From positions 1 to 64,000 of the forward strand of contig JBGTSJ010000019.1 of assembly GCA_041940305.1 (NCBI GenBank): a DNA stretch of 64,000 nt, written 5' to 3'. Positions 1-7,993 of this stretch are shown here, piece after piece. Numbering within the stretch: position 1 is the stretch's first letter; each line of letters begins with the position of its first letter. The notes under the pieces are model-generated. The model was not told where the DNA came from. It saw only the letters and a program-made list of their open reading frames with translations, and ran no database searches. Origin of the DNA: JBGTSJ01 sp041940305. Its GTDB lineage: Bacteria; Planctomycetota; Planctomycetia; Planctomycetales; Planctomycetaceae. The position numbers and the translations under genes were made by a program.

Positions 1-270
1 GTCCCGTTCGATGATCTCGATCAGCTGGTCGACTCGGCTAACGATACGCAGTACGGACTGGCGGCTGCCGTCTGGACCCGAGATATCAGTATGGGGCACA
101 AGATTGCCCGCCGGATCAAAGCCGGCACCGTCTGGGTGAACTGCTACGACGTCTTCGACGCCGCCGCCCCGTTCGGCGGGTTCAAAATGAGCGGCATCGG
201 CCGCGAACTCGGAGCCGCCGCCTTCAACAGCTACACCGAACTCAAAACCGTCACGATGGCCCTCTCGTAG
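1..270 (+). CDS. Aldehyde dehydrogenase, C-terminal end (partial)
   Basis: The window opens inside this gene: frame 1 is open from base 1 to a TAG at 268-270 and gives the last 89 residues. The stretch AAPFGGFKMSGIGRE matches the PFGGxKxSGxGRE signature near the C-terminus of NAD(P)-dependent aldehyde dehydrogenases, and the preceding AGTVWVNCYDVFD also fits that family. These soluble enzymes oxidise aldehydes to acids. The catalytic Cys and Glu lie upstream of the window, so the substrate cannot be judged. The family call is secure; the subfamily is not. Confidence 0.9.
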   Translation, partial: VPFDDLDQLVDSANDTQYGLAAAVWTRDISMGHKIARRIKAGTVWVNCYDVFDAAAPFGGFKMSGIGRELGAAAFNSYTELKTVTMALS

Positions 271-287
271 GTCCGGCTCCGCCTGAC
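266..287. repeat. Short palindromic repeat, copy 1 (copy 2 at 574-595)
   Basis: CGTAGGTCCGGCTCCGCCTG starts here at the stop codon of the aldehyde dehydrogenase, and a near-identical copy with GTCAGGCTCCGCCTGAC lies at 574-595. In copy 2 the 7-bp arms GTCAGGC and GCCTGAC are perfect inverted repeats around a 3-nt loop (579-595). The two copies bracket the repeat-filled spacer 271-661. They resemble REP-type units. A terminator role for copy 1 is possible, but no U-tract follows. Confidence 0.6.
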
Positions 288-382
288 GGAATGCTTACGA
301 TTTGCAGAGCGCGCCCCGGCCGCTCCCAGCGTCCGCGTCGCAGACCAAACGAGCGTGCGACATCCAGACCCCGGCAGGGGTC

Positions 383-538
383 GCATACGGTAGCCGGTGG
401 TTGAGCGCAGCGATACCACCGGATACCGTCCCTCGTCGCGTCCCGCACCCCGGAGGGGTGCCATCGAAACCGCGTAGTGACCTGCGATTGCACCCTGACC
501 GGTGGCGTCGTTGCGCTCAGCCGCCGGCTACCATATGC
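383..538. repeat. Large imperfect inverted repeat in 391-bp gene-free spacer
   Basis: The spacer 271-661 holds no credible gene. Its main content is a pair of 40-nt arms, 383-422 and 499-538, inverted with respect to each other and separated by 76 nt. By eye, 34 of 40 positions pair. All six differences are transitions, and four of them would still pair as G-U in an RNA read from the + strand. The loop contains the CCCCGGAGGGGT motif, and a related CCCCGGCAGGGGT lies just outside arm 1. This looks like a dispersed planctomycete repeat able to fold into one long hairpin. Function is unknown. Confidence 0.6.
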
Positions 539-661
539 CAGCCCCCCAGGCTGGGTTGCTCATGATCCGGACTCGTAGGTCAGGCTCCGCCTGACATGCT
601 CAGCGTGCAATGCAGTTTGGCGTCGCCTTGAGAACGTGAACGCACAGCATGACCTACCTCC

Positions 662-1237
662 ATGCCCTCTGACACACTCCCCCTCAACCTCGGCGACCTC
701 CTCCTCCGTCGCCTCGAACCCCGCGACGTCGCCGACCTCCTCGAGATCAAGTCCAACCCCGAGGTCGTCCGCTATGAGTTCTTCGGTTGCTGGGCCGAGT
801 CCGACGTGCAGCATTGCATCCAGCAGCAGATGCAGATTCACCCCGGCGACCCCGGCGTGCCGCTCATCCTGGCCGTCGAACTGGTCGCCGAACAGAAGCT
901 CATCGGTGACTGCCAGCTCACCATCAACAGCCCCGACGACCGGCAGGGGGAGACCGGCTTCGCCTTCAACCCCCGCTACTCCGGCCGCGGCTACGCCACC
1001 CGCGCCGTCCACGCCGCCCTCGGCTACGGCTTCCGCGCACTCAACCTGCACCGCATCATCGCCGCCACCGACGTCCGCAACGAGCGCTCCTGGAAGCTGC
1101 TCGAGCGCATCGGCATGCGCCGCGAGGCCCACTTCATCCACGACAACCTCGTCGCCGACGAATGGGTCGACGACTACGTCTACGCCATGCTCGAACACGA
1201 ATGGCGTCCAAGCAACGCCGCCCACCTCCCACACTAG
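662..1237 (+). CDS. GNAT family N-acetyltransferase (RimJ/RimL-like)
   Basis: This 191-residue protein transfers an acetyl group from acetyl-CoA to an amine; the acceptor is unknown. The opening LRRLEPRDVADLLEI is the usual beta1-alpha1 start of RimJ/RimL-type GNATs. NPRYSGRGYATRAV (about residues 104-117) is motif A, the Q/RxxGxG/A pyrophosphate-binding loop for CoA. ATDVRNERSWKLLERIGMRR is motif B, in which the Asn and the final helix position the cofactor. Length is normal for the family. ATG at 662 is taken as start because the conserved region begins 12 residues later. It stands alone between two repeat-rich spacers. Confidence 0.9.
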   Translation: MPSDTLPLNLGDLLLRRLEPRDVADLLEIKSNPEVVRYEFFGCWAESDVQHCIQQQMQIHPGDPGVPLILAVELVAEQKLIGDCQLTINSPDDRQGETGFAFNPRYSGRGYATRAVHAALGYGFRALNLHRIIAATDVRNERSWKLLERIGMRREAHFIHDNLVADEWVDDYVYAMLEHEWRPSNAAHLPH

Positions 1238-1270
1238 CCCGACGCGCCAGCGAGGGCCGAACGTCGCCGG

Positions 1271-1395
1271 GGCAGTTTCAATACTGGAATGGTGAAGTGT
1301 GGGAGGGCGACGCTCCCGCGGAGCCGGTCGTATTAACGCGTCCCTTGACGGAGTTGGCTCGGCAGGAGCCTCCCCCTCCCGGTACTGAAACCGCC
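1271..1395. mobile_element. MITE-like palindromic element, copy 1
   Basis: This 125-bp element is repeated at 23299-23424. Its ends are imperfect terminal inverted repeats: GGCAGTTTCAATACTGG at the left, and GGCGGTTTCAGTACCGG when the right end is read on the other strand (three transitions). Inside are two further arms, GGGAGGGCGACGCTCC at the left and a near-complement at about 1365-1380. The element has no transposase. It is immediately preceded at 1236-1259 by another common planctomycete repeat (CCCGACGCGCCAGCGAGGG). Small frames running through it (WEGDAPAEP) are not genes. It is either a non-autonomous mobile unit or a REP-like structured repeat. Confidence 0.6.
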
Positions 1396-1454
1396 TCTAG
1401 ATATCCAACCCCCATTTGCGCGACCCCTCCCCGGAAACCCGGCCGGCGTCCCAT

Positions 1455-1838
1455 CTAACATCCACGCCGCCGCGCAACTCCCCGCTGCTTCGCGCGCCGT
1501 TCCCGCATCGCCTTCCGCACCAGCCGTGCGTACGCCCGGTCCAGCCGCACCAGTTGCACGCGCCGCACATCCACCTGCTTGGGCTTCCCGTCGGGACGCT
1601 TCAGCAGCACGAACGGCAGGCAGATCCCCTCCACTTTGAGCGGCGTCCCCGCGCTGCGTGAGGCCGTCTTGATCCGCACCAACCCGTCCGACGCATCGGA
1701 GATCTCGCTGAACGTCCAGAACCATGTCGGCACTTCGTGAATCTCGTTCAGGACGGCCACGTCGTCCCCCACGCGCAGATCCTCCGCGGCGACCGTCGCG
1801 GCCAGGCTGGTTTCCGTCTTGTCCGCACGCGTCTTCAT
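1455..1838 (-). CDS. Small basic hypothetical protein, planctomycete type
   Basis: A 127-residue protein starting MKTRADKTETSLAA at ATG 1838. The reading frame continues upstream to 1970, but that stretch is Arg/Ala-rich and overlaps dispersed-repeat sequence, so the internal ATG is preferred. The middle (VGDDVAVLNEIHEVPTWFWT, then LKVEGICLPFVLL) looks like a small beta-rich fold, and the last 40 residues (RLDRAYARLVRKAMRERRAKQ) are strongly basic and may bind nucleic acid. There is no signal peptide or membrane segment. I do not recognise a named family. Confidence 0.6.
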   Translation of the reverse strand: MKTRADKTETSLAATVAAEDLRVGDDVAVLNEIHEVPTWFWTFSEISDASDGLVRIKTASRSAGTPLKVEGICLPFVLLKRPDGKPKQVDVRRVQLVRLDRAYARLVRKAMRERRAKQRGVARRRGC

Positions 1839-2136
1839 CCCCGCCCGGACACTTGCTGCCGACAACAGGTTCGCCCGCGCTCTCCCCGCGCAGGCCCTCC
1901 TCTCCCGCGCGAGCCGCGTCCCTGACACGACCGACGAAATCGCGGGAGAGGGGCCGGGGGCGAGGGCCAACGAATCACATCTCGATCGTATCCTCTCCCC
2001 ACACGCTCGCCATCACCACTCAAACGACTCTCTCTCCCTGAGCGAACTTCCCTGCATCGCCCGCCCGCAGCACTTTGCGATCCTCTGCGATTCCGCCGAC
2101 TTTGCGTCAAACTTTCCCCTCGCCTCAGCGCACAAC
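1839..2136. repeat. Gene-free spacer with several dispersed repeat fragments
   Basis: No gene is credible here. Recognisable fragments are the CTCTCCCGCGCGAGCCGC unit at 1900-1917 (shared with 17189-17206), the GGGAGAGGGGCCGGGGGCGA unit at 1944-1963, and the GCGAT/CTTTGCGTCAAAC type repeat at about 2075-2118. All are sequence types scattered in planctomycete intergenic DNA. The promoter of the leftward gene ending at 1455 must lie in this stretch, but I cannot point to it. Confidence 0.5.
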
Positions 2137-2892
2137 TCACCGCCGCTCCAGCGGCTCCCATTGCACTTCACATCCCGGCAGCTTCGCCCGGATCGCCTCC
2201 GCCCCCTCTTCCGTCACGCGGCTGCGGCGGAGGATCAGCGTCTTCAGGTTCGGCAGCCGCTCTAGGTGCACCAGCCCGGCGTCGGTGACGCGCGTCCGCG
2301 TCAGGTCAAGGTACTCCAGCGTCGTCATGTCCCTCAGGCTGGCCAGCGAGTCGTCGCCAGCCCATGTCCGCGCGAGACACAGCCAATCCAGTTCCAGTCC
2401 TCTCAGATGTTCGAGATTCTCCTCGCTGATCTCCGTCTGCTGCAGATACATCGCCCGCAGCTCCGGCAGGTCGGAAACCCAGCGCAGGTCCTCGTTGGTG
2501 ACGTTCGCGTCGCTGACTGAGATGGTCCGCACGCGCCGGAATGCCGCCAGATGTGGAAACACCTCCCGCCCGACGTCGTCAGCCGTCGCGGAATCGCCGT
2601 ACAGACGCACTTCGATCACGTTGTAGACGAGATTCGGGTCGACGATCGACCACAGCCATTCCGGCCCCCCGGGACGTCCGGTCATCCACGGCGAGACCTC
2701 GAACCCCTCATCATAGACGACGTACCCGCCGAATCGGTTGACCATCTCAACCGCCCGCGCCTGTCGCCGCGCCGGCAGCCACGCCATCAGAAACAACGCT
2801 CCCAGCAGCAGCAGGACCGCCACGATCGCCAGCGTCCCCACCTGCGGAACACGCCACGCTGGAGCACGATCAGTCGCCGGCTCGTACGTCAT
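2137..2892 (-). CDS. Membrane-anchored leucine-rich-repeat protein
   Basis: About 251 residues. A hydrophobic segment at about residues 20-43 (VGTLAIVAVLLLLGALFLMAWL) anchors the protein; the remainder is probably outside the cytoplasm. From about residue 105 to the end there are 5-6 leucine-rich repeats of the bacterial type, such as TLEYLDLTRTRVTDAGLVHL and NLKTLILRRSRVTEEGAEAI. LRR arcs bind proteins, but the partner is unknown. Both a GTG at 2898 and an ATG at 2892 are in frame; the ATG was chosen. It is divergent from asnS across a 400-bp spacer. Confidence 0.75.
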   Translation of the reverse strand: MTYEPATDRAPAWRVPQVGTLAIVAVLLLLGALFLMAWLPARRQARAVEMVNRFGGYVVYDEGFEVSPWMTGRPGGPEWLWSIVDPNLVYNVIEVRLYGDSATADDVGREVFPHLAAFRRVRTISVSDANVTNEDLRWVSDLPELRAMYLQQTEISEENLEHLRGLELDWLCLARTWAGDDSLASLRDMTTLEYLDLTRTRVTDAGLVHLERLPNLKTLILRRSRVTEEGAEAIRAKLPGCEVQWEPLERR

Positions 2893-3295
2893 CTCCACGC
2901 CGTCGAAATGAGTCAGGACACCAATCGCCGGATCGCCCGGAATCCCCGACCGTACACCATGGCGTCAACGGGCGCTAATGCACACTAATGGCTTCCGCCG
3001 TCGCGCACCATCATCCGTTCAGATAGCTCGCTCCGGACATCGTTTCACCCGCCAGAATCGGATGAACTCCCATCAACCAGTTTGCTCCAGTTTTGCAGTG
3101 CCTGCTCCCAACTTCACATCAACCTGGCAGCCCCCCCATGCCCCGCACAAGTTGAAATCTTACAGAGTTGCCCGACTCACAGGCATCCTGCCGCGCAACC
3201 GGGCCGGCAATCCTCGCAGTCGATGAGTCGCCCGGCCGCGCCCCATTCCATACAGTAAGCCTCGTCCCTTGTCTCTCAACCCTTAGCCCGCAGCC
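2893..3295. other. Divergent intergenic region, no gene seen
   Basis: This 403-bp spacer separates the leftward LRR gene from asnS and must carry both promoters. I see no clear -10/-35 pair, no T-box features (expected in Firmicutes aminoacyl-tRNA synthetase leaders, not here) and no strong hairpin. Short frames in it have no coding character. Confidence 0.4.
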
Positions 3296-4756
3296 ATGTC
3301 CACCACTCCACGGATTGACCAGTTGCTCAAGGTCGGGCAGGACGGCGCGCCGGTCACGGTCGCCGGCTGGGTCCGCACCCGTCGCGACTCCAAGCAGGGA
3401 TTCTCCTTCATCGAACTCAACGACGGCTCCTGCATGGCCAACCTGCAGATCGTCGTCGACGGCGCGGCGCCGGGTTACGCTGAGACCATCAAACGGGTTC
3501 ACACCGGAGCGAGTGTGCGCGCTACGGGAGAGCTGAAGGCGTCCCCCGGCGCCAAGCAGCGCATCGAGCTGCACGCGAAGTCGCTCGAACTCATCGGCGA
3601 GGCGGACGCCGACAAATACCCACTGCAGAAAAAACGCCACTCCTTCGAATTCCTTCGCGAGATCGCCCACCTGCGGCCGCGGACCAACACGTTCGGCGCC
3701 ATCGCCCGCGTCCGCAACCGTGTCAGCTACGCCGTTCACAACTTCTTCCAGCAGCGAGGCTTCGTCTACGTCCACACGCCCATCATTACCACGAGCGACT
3801 GCGAAGGCGCCGGCGAAATGTTCACCGTCACCACCCTCGGCGGAGAACAGAGATCGCTGAGCGGTGAGCCGAAGGCGACCATGCCAGAGGCCGGCGGCCA
3901 GCGGCCAGCGCCGTCCATCGACCATCGACCATCGACCGTCGACTACTCCCACGACTTTTTCGGCAAACGCGCCGCCCTCACCGTCTCCGGCCAGTTGGAA
4001 GCCGAGGTCTTCGCCACGTCGGTCGGTCCCTGCTACACGTTCGGGCCGACGTTCCGGGCGGAGAACTCCAACACGCCGCGGCACCTGGCGGAGTTCTGGA
4101 TGATCGAGCCGGAGATGCCGTTCTACGAGTTGGCCGACAACATGCAGCTGGCGCAGGATTTCATCAAGCACATCATCCAGGACGCGCTCGATCACTGCGA
4201 AGAGGACATGGCGTTTTTCAACGAGCGGATCGACCAGAACGTCCTGGCAACGCTCAAACATATCATCGAGCAGGAGTTCAAACGGGTCCCGTATACGGAG
4301 GCTGTCGACATCCTCACGTCGGCCGGGCGCGACTGGGAGTACCCGGTGCAGTGGGGACACAATCTTCAGGCGGAGCACGAACGGTACCTGACGGAGCAGC
4401 ACTTCCAGCAGCCGATCATCGTGTACGACTATCCGCGGGCGATCAAACCCTTCTACATGTACTGCAACGACGACGGCAAAACCGTACGGGCGATAGACGT
4501 GCTGGTGCCGGGAGTGGGGGAGATCATCGGCGGCAGCCAGCGCGAGCACCGGCTGGACGTCCTTGAGGCCCGCATGCACGAGACCGGCCTCAACCCGGAC
4601 GAGTACTGGTGGTACCTCGACCTCCGCCGCTACGGCAGCGTCCCCCACGCCGGCTTTGGACTGGGCCTGGAGCGCATGCTGCTGCTGCTGACCGGCATGC
4701 AGAACATCCGCGACGTCATCCCATTTCCGCGCACGCCGAAGAACGCGGAGTTTTGA
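3296..4756 (+). CDS. asnS: Asparagine--tRNA ligase
   Basis: This class IIb aminoacyl-tRNA synthetase charges tRNA-Asn with asparagine in the cytoplasm. The N-terminal OB-fold anticodon-binding domain (about residues 15-105) contains VTVAGWVRTRRDSKQGFSFI. The catalytic domain has motif 1 (VHTPIITTSDCEGAGEMF), motif 2 with the adenylate-contacting Arg (FRAENSNTPRHLAEFWMIEP) and motif 3 (GFGLGLERMLLLLTGM). The 486-residue length exceeds the roughly 466 of E. coli AsnS. The excess is an in-frame insertion of low-complexity repeat DNA at about residues 184-216 (see the separate repeat entry). It converges on the leftward gene at 4761 with only 4 bases between them. Confidence 0.95.
   Translation: MSTTPRIDQLLKVGQDGAPVTVAGWVRTRRDSKQGFSFIELNDGSCMANLQIVVDGAAPGYAETIKRVHTGASVRATGELKASPGAKQRIELHAKSLELIGEADADKYPLQKKRHSFEFLREIAHLRPRTNTFGAIARVRNRVSYAVHNFFQQRGFVYVHTPIITTSDCEGAGEMFTVTTLGGEQRSLSGEPKATMPEAGGQRPAPSIDHRPSTVDYSHDFFGKRAALTVSGQLEAEVFATSVGPCYTFGPTFRAENSNTPRHLAEFWMIEPEMPFYELADNMQLAQDFIKHIIQDALDHCEEDMAFFNERIDQNVLATLKHIIEQEFKRVPYTEAVDILTSAGRDWEYPVQWGHNLQAEHERYLTEQHFQQPIIVYDYPRAIKPFYMYCNDDGKTVRAIDVLVPGVGEIIGGSQREHRLDVLEARMHETGLNPDEYWWYLDLRRYGSVPHAGFGLGLERMLLLLTGMQNIRDVIPFPRTPKNAEF
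3846..3943. repeat. Dispersed repeat inserted in frame inside asnS
   Basis: The DNA contains GGCCAGCGGCCAGCG followed by tandem CCATCGA units ending at 3943. This is the type of GTCGATGG tandem normally found between planctomycete genes. It replaces the short linker between the GAGEMF strand and the DFFG motif of AsnS, giving 38 residues where I recall about 17 in E. coli. The reading frame is kept, so the protein should still be made with a longer surface loop. Confidence 0.6.
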
Positions 4757-4760
4757 GAAT

Positions 4761-6017
4761 TCACACCCGCCAGAACGTCGACTCTTCGGGAGCAGAATAC
4801 TCCACCGCCATTTCCGGCGTCGCGACGTCCGCCCCGTCGCGGTGCAGCGACTGGACGCCGGCGATCACCATGCCGGAGGTCAACAGCGTGCGTTCGACGC
4901 GGTAGGGGGCGTGGCCGGTGAGGATCATGTCCTCGATGTGCCGTGTGAGCGGGGTGAAGAAGTCGGCCGTTGAGGAGCCGTGGCCCGGCATGGGCAGGTA
5001 CATCTGGCACGACACCGTCTCGTCCCGATCGGCGATGTAGCCCGCATAATTGAAGTCCTGGATGCCGGTGAGAAAGGCTGTCGTGCGAAAGCCGTCGCGG
5101 TGGTCGACCAAGAAGCCGAGCGTGTTGGGCAGCACGCGCTTCGCCCATTCGTACGCGACGCGGTCGCTGGGGAAGCCTTCCTCGACTGGCAGGTTGTGGC
5201 TGCGGGTCAGGGCCGAGACGAACAATTCCCGCGTCCGCGCCCGATCCTCCGACTCCAGCGCCGACCACAGCGCATCACCCCGCAGCGCCTGCACGCTGCT
5301 GATGCCCACTTCTCCGCCGCGCCGCCGTTCCGACATGCACTGTGCCGTCTCATACGCGTGAAAGTCGTAACTGTCCGGTCCGCCGTAGGCGACGCAGACG
5401 CTCTCGCGCAGATCCGCGTCGTAAGGCATGTCGATGGCCGGCAGTCGCCACGTCACCGGCAGGGACGAACCCGCCAGAAACGGGAACCCCAGACGCTTTG
5501 AGTCCTCCACCATCTCGGCACACTCGTCCCAGACGGTGGAGAGATGCTTGTCGTTGAACACCGGCACGCTGCGGCCGCTGTCCTCAAAGACCTTGACGAT
5601 CTCCTTGAACCATTCGTAGCGCGGGTACCGCGTCTGCCCCAGCTCGTTGACCGGATAGTCCCCGTGCTCGCCGATGACGACCACGCCGTCCACCGCCAGT
5701 TTGTCGCCCCCCAGCGTGAGCGCTTCCGCCACCGAAGGGAACTGCGGCAACCCGTGACGCTCGATCCGGCCCCGCCCCAGGTCTCCTTCCGGGAACTGGT
5801 CGATATAGACGGACGCAATATCGACACGGGGCGCGACCCAGCTGCCCTGCCACGCATAGCCGAGCGTCAAACGGTCGAGAAAATGCTGCGAGTGCGAATG
5901 CCGAAACACCACGGTGCCAATGAACGCGATCTTCGGACGGCGCGCCTCAGCCCGAAGCAGCCTGGAAGACAAACACAAACCTGCTGCGGCGGCCAGAAAC
6001 TCGCGGCGATCCAACAT
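4761..6017 (-). CDS. Tat-exported protein of unknown function
   Basis: 418 residues. The N-terminus MLDRREFLAAAAGLCLSSRL is a twin-arginine signal, so the folded protein is exported. After it, RRPKIAFIGTVVFRHSHSQ starts what looks like a Rossmann-type strand-turn-helix, recalling Gfo/Idh/MocA-like exported proteins that are frequent in planctomycetes. However, no clear GxGxxG or catalytic EKP motif is visible. Notable conserved-looking segments are VVVIGEHGDYPVNELGQTRY and TGIQDFNYAGYIADRDE. No enzyme activity can be assigned. The start is fixed by the Tat motif. It is convergent with asnS. Confidence 0.75.
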   Translation of the reverse strand: MLDRREFLAAAAGLCLSSRLLRAEARRPKIAFIGTVVFRHSHSQHFLDRLTLGYAWQGSWVAPRVDIASVYIDQFPEGDLGRGRIERHGLPQFPSVAEALTLGGDKLAVDGVVVIGEHGDYPVNELGQTRYPRYEWFKEIVKVFEDSGRSVPVFNDKHLSTVWDECAEMVEDSKRLGFPFLAGSSLPVTWRLPAIDMPYDADLRESVCVAYGGPDSYDFHAYETAQCMSERRRGGEVGISSVQALRGDALWSALESEDRARTRELFVSALTRSHNLPVEEGFPSDRVAYEWAKRVLPNTLGFLVDHRDGFRTTAFLTGIQDFNYAGYIADRDETVSCQMYLPMPGHGSSTADFFTPLTRHIEDMILTGHAPYRVERTLLTSGMVIAGVQSLHRDGADVATPEMAVEYSAPEESTFWRV

Positions 6018-6203
6018 GCTCTTGTCCCGATCATAACAGGCGGTAAGGAGTCCACTTCAGGACGACAACGCTTCGGACTCGATCATCGGCGGTCCGGCGG
6101 GCATTGTCGCAGACGTCGACCATCACATTTGAAACAGCCGTTTCGCCAAAGTACGGTGACGGCCGCTGCCTTGCCAGTCCGTCACTCCCTGCGGATCCTC
6201 GCG

Positions 6204-7079
6204 ATGAGCATTCAGTTCACCTGTGCGGCCTGTCAGTCACAGTTGAAGGTCGCCGATGTGCGAGCCGGCAGCAGCGGCAAATGCCCGAAGTGCGGAACGC
6301 GGATCACAGTTCCCGCGGCGGCGGCCGCCCTTCCGGCAGTGCCGGCTGACCCATGGCTCACCGACGACCTTTCAGAGTTTCAGACACCGCTGGACGAAGT
6401 GCTGCCGCCACGACGCCATCGACCCCGGAGCACACGGAGCGCGAGCAGGGAGGTCCGCGGTTACCGCCCGGCGACTGTCCTGACCGCGCTGACCGCGGTG
6501 CTGATCGCCGGCATACTCATCCTCGACCTCGGATTCTGGATCGTCGCGATCGTGCAGTTCATCGACTTGCAGGGAGTGCCGGCGGACGGCCTCATCGACG
6601 AACTGCCGGCCGTAACGAGCGACCTGGTCCTCATGGGACTCGCTCTTCTTTACTTCCCGACGTACATCACCTGCGTCGTGGCGTTCCTGATGTGGAAGTT
6701 CCGGGCCAACCACAACGCGGCCGCCATCGCGGGGCGGCCCCTCGAAATCTCGCCGGGGTGGTCGGTCGGCTGGTACTTCGTGCCGATCATGAACCTGTTC
6801 CGTCCCTTCCAGGCGATGAAGGAGATCTACCAGGCCAGCGCTCCGCGGCATGCGTCGACGGCGCTGGTCACGGCCTGGTGGACGCTGTGGATCATCAGCA
6901 ACTTCGCGGGCCAGCTTTCGATGAGGCTGGGATTACGCGCCGAGACAGTGGGGGACCTCAGGGCCGGCATGCTGATGGATATCGTGATCGGCCTGATCGA
7001 TCTGCCGATGTGCATCGTTGCAATCCTGCTCGTGCGCCGCATTTCCGCGATGCAACGGGAGCGGGTGGAGGGGCGCTGA
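6204..7079 (+). CDS. Zinc-ribbon DUF4328-type membrane protein
   Basis: 291 residues starting MSIQFTCAACQSQLKV. Two CxxC knuckles (CAAC and CPKC, residues about 7-31) form a short zinc ribbon common at the start of planctomycete membrane proteins. A basic linker follows, then four predicted transmembrane segments: about 90-115 (LTALTAVLIAGILILDLGFW), 137-160 (LVLMGLALLYFPTYITCVVA), 205-228 (TAWWTLWIISNFAG) and 250-275. The stretch SPGWSVGWYFVPIMNLFRPFQAMKEIY is typical of DUF4328 proteins, whose function is unknown. The frame is open upstream, but that part has no coding character; ATG 6204 begins the conserved ribbon. Confidence 0.85.
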   Translation: MSIQFTCAACQSQLKVADVRAGSSGKCPKCGTRITVPAAAAALPAVPADPWLTDDLSEFQTPLDEVLPPRRHRPRSTRSASREVRGYRPATVLTALTAVLIAGILILDLGFWIVAIVQFIDLQGVPADGLIDELPAVTSDLVLMGLALLYFPTYITCVVAFLMWKFRANHNAAAIAGRPLEISPGWSVGWYFVPIMNLFRPFQAMKEIYQASAPRHASTALVTAWWTLWIISNFAGQLSMRLGLRAETVGDLRAGMLMDIVIGLIDLPMCIVAILLVRRISAMQRERVEGR

Positions 7080-7131
7080 GTCCGCCGCAGGGCCGCTGCG
7101 GGACCGCCGGACTGACACTCCCGAAGGCGCA

Positions 7132-7878
7132 TCACGCCCCCTTGAGCACTCTCTCGACTTCCGCCAACTGATCCGGCGTATTCACACCGAGGGCTTCCTC
7201 GATCGTGAAGCACTGCACCGCCCGGACGGACTTGCCGCGGCGCCTGAGGATCTCGGCGCAATCGGTGAGGTAGTATTCCGCCTGTTGGTTGGCAGGCCGG
7301 ATCTCATCCAGTGCGCTGAACAGGTCGGGCCCTGAGAACGCGTAGCATCCCGTGTTGATTTCGCGGATCGCCTTCTCTGCGGCGCTGGCGTCTTTCTCTT
7401 CGACGATGCGGAGAAAGTCCCCTCGCTCGTCACGCACGATCCGGCCCAGTCCCTGGTTCTGTTGGGTCTCGGCCGTACCGACGACGCACGCCGCGCGATG
7501 CGTTTGCTGCTCCTCAAGCAACCGGGCCAGCGATCCGCTCCCGATCAACGGCGTGTCCCCCGCCAGAACGAGCACCGATCCCTCGTGCGCGGCCAGGAGA
7601 TCTCCGGCCGCCTTCACGGCGTCCCCCGTTCCCAGCTGCCGTTTCTGCACTGCGAACTCCACGTCGGAGCGTCCGGCCAGCGCCTCGCGCACCAGTTCGG
7701 CCTTGTGTCCGACGATGACAATCAGCCGCTCGGCTCCCGCGGCCCGGGCTGCATCCAGCACGTACTCCACCAGCGAACGGTCGCATGCCTGGTGCAGGAC
7801 CTTCGGCAGGTCAGACTGCATCCGCTTCCCCTGCCCGGCGGCGAGGATGACGGCGACGGGTGTGGTCGTGCGGGACAT
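7132..7878 (-). CDS. GlmU-like UDP-N-acetylglucosamine pyrophosphorylase domain protein
   Basis: 248 residues matching only the N-terminal nucleotidyltransferase half of GlmU. VAVILAAGQGKRMQSDLPKV is the LxxGxGTRM..PK signature that binds the nucleoside triphosphate and sugar phosphate. QLGTGDAVKAA and LVLAGDTPLI (metal-binding Asp) follow in the expected order, as does EINTGCYAF. The C-terminal left-handed beta-helix acetyltransferase of full GlmU (about 200 more residues) is absent: the frame ends cleanly after an ordinary final helix. It should make UDP-GlcNAc (or a related UDP-sugar) from UTP and the sugar 1-phosphate, the acetylation being done by another protein. Confidence 0.85.
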   Translation of the reverse strand: MSRTTTPVAVILAAGQGKRMQSDLPKVLHQACDRSLVEYVLDAARAAGAERLIVIVGHKAELVREALAGRSDVEFAVQKRQLGTGDAVKAAGDLLAAHEGSVLVLAGDTPLIGSGSLARLLEEQQTHRAACVVGTAETQQNQGLGRIVRDERGDFLRIVEEKDASAAEKAIREINTGCYAFSGPDLFSALDEIRPANQQAEYYLTDCAEILRRRGKSVRAVQCFTIEEALGVNTPDQLAEVERVLKGA

Positions 7879-7901
7879 ACTGTTACTGCGGAACTGGCGA
7901 C

Positions 7902-7988
7902 GATTGAAGATGGAGGATAGAGGATAGCGGACGCGGCCTGAACGGAGTACGCGCGTCCCGCTTCTCGATCTTCAATCCTCCATCCTCA
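7902..7988. repeat. GATTGAAG/ATGGAGGAT repeat pair upstream of the GlmU-like gene
   Basis: GATTGAAGATGGAGGATAGA at 7902-7921 is followed about 45 nt later by an inverted, rearranged copy built from the same words (rich in TTCAATCCTCCATCCTC, to about 7987). They flank the region from which the leftward GlmU-like gene must be transcribed. Similar words occur in planctomycete intergenic repeats. No gene is present between 7879 and 7993. Confidence 0.45.
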
Positions 7989-7993
7989 GCCAC

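Noticed and set aside
1162..1458. Small open frame encoding WEGDAPAEP-type peptide (also at 23318-23532)
   Set aside because: It runs through the MITE-like element in both copies without coding conservation; the peptides arise from the palindrome.
3119..4648. 509-codon open frame on the minus strand opposite asnS
   Set aside because: It mirrors a conserved essential gene, is Arg/Val/Asp-biased, and reads repeat DNA as VVDGRWSMVDGRR; a high-GC shadow.
5544..6203. Upstream extension of the DUF4328 gene
   Set aside because: It overlaps the opposite Tat-exported gene, and the zinc ribbon starts exactly at ATG 6204.
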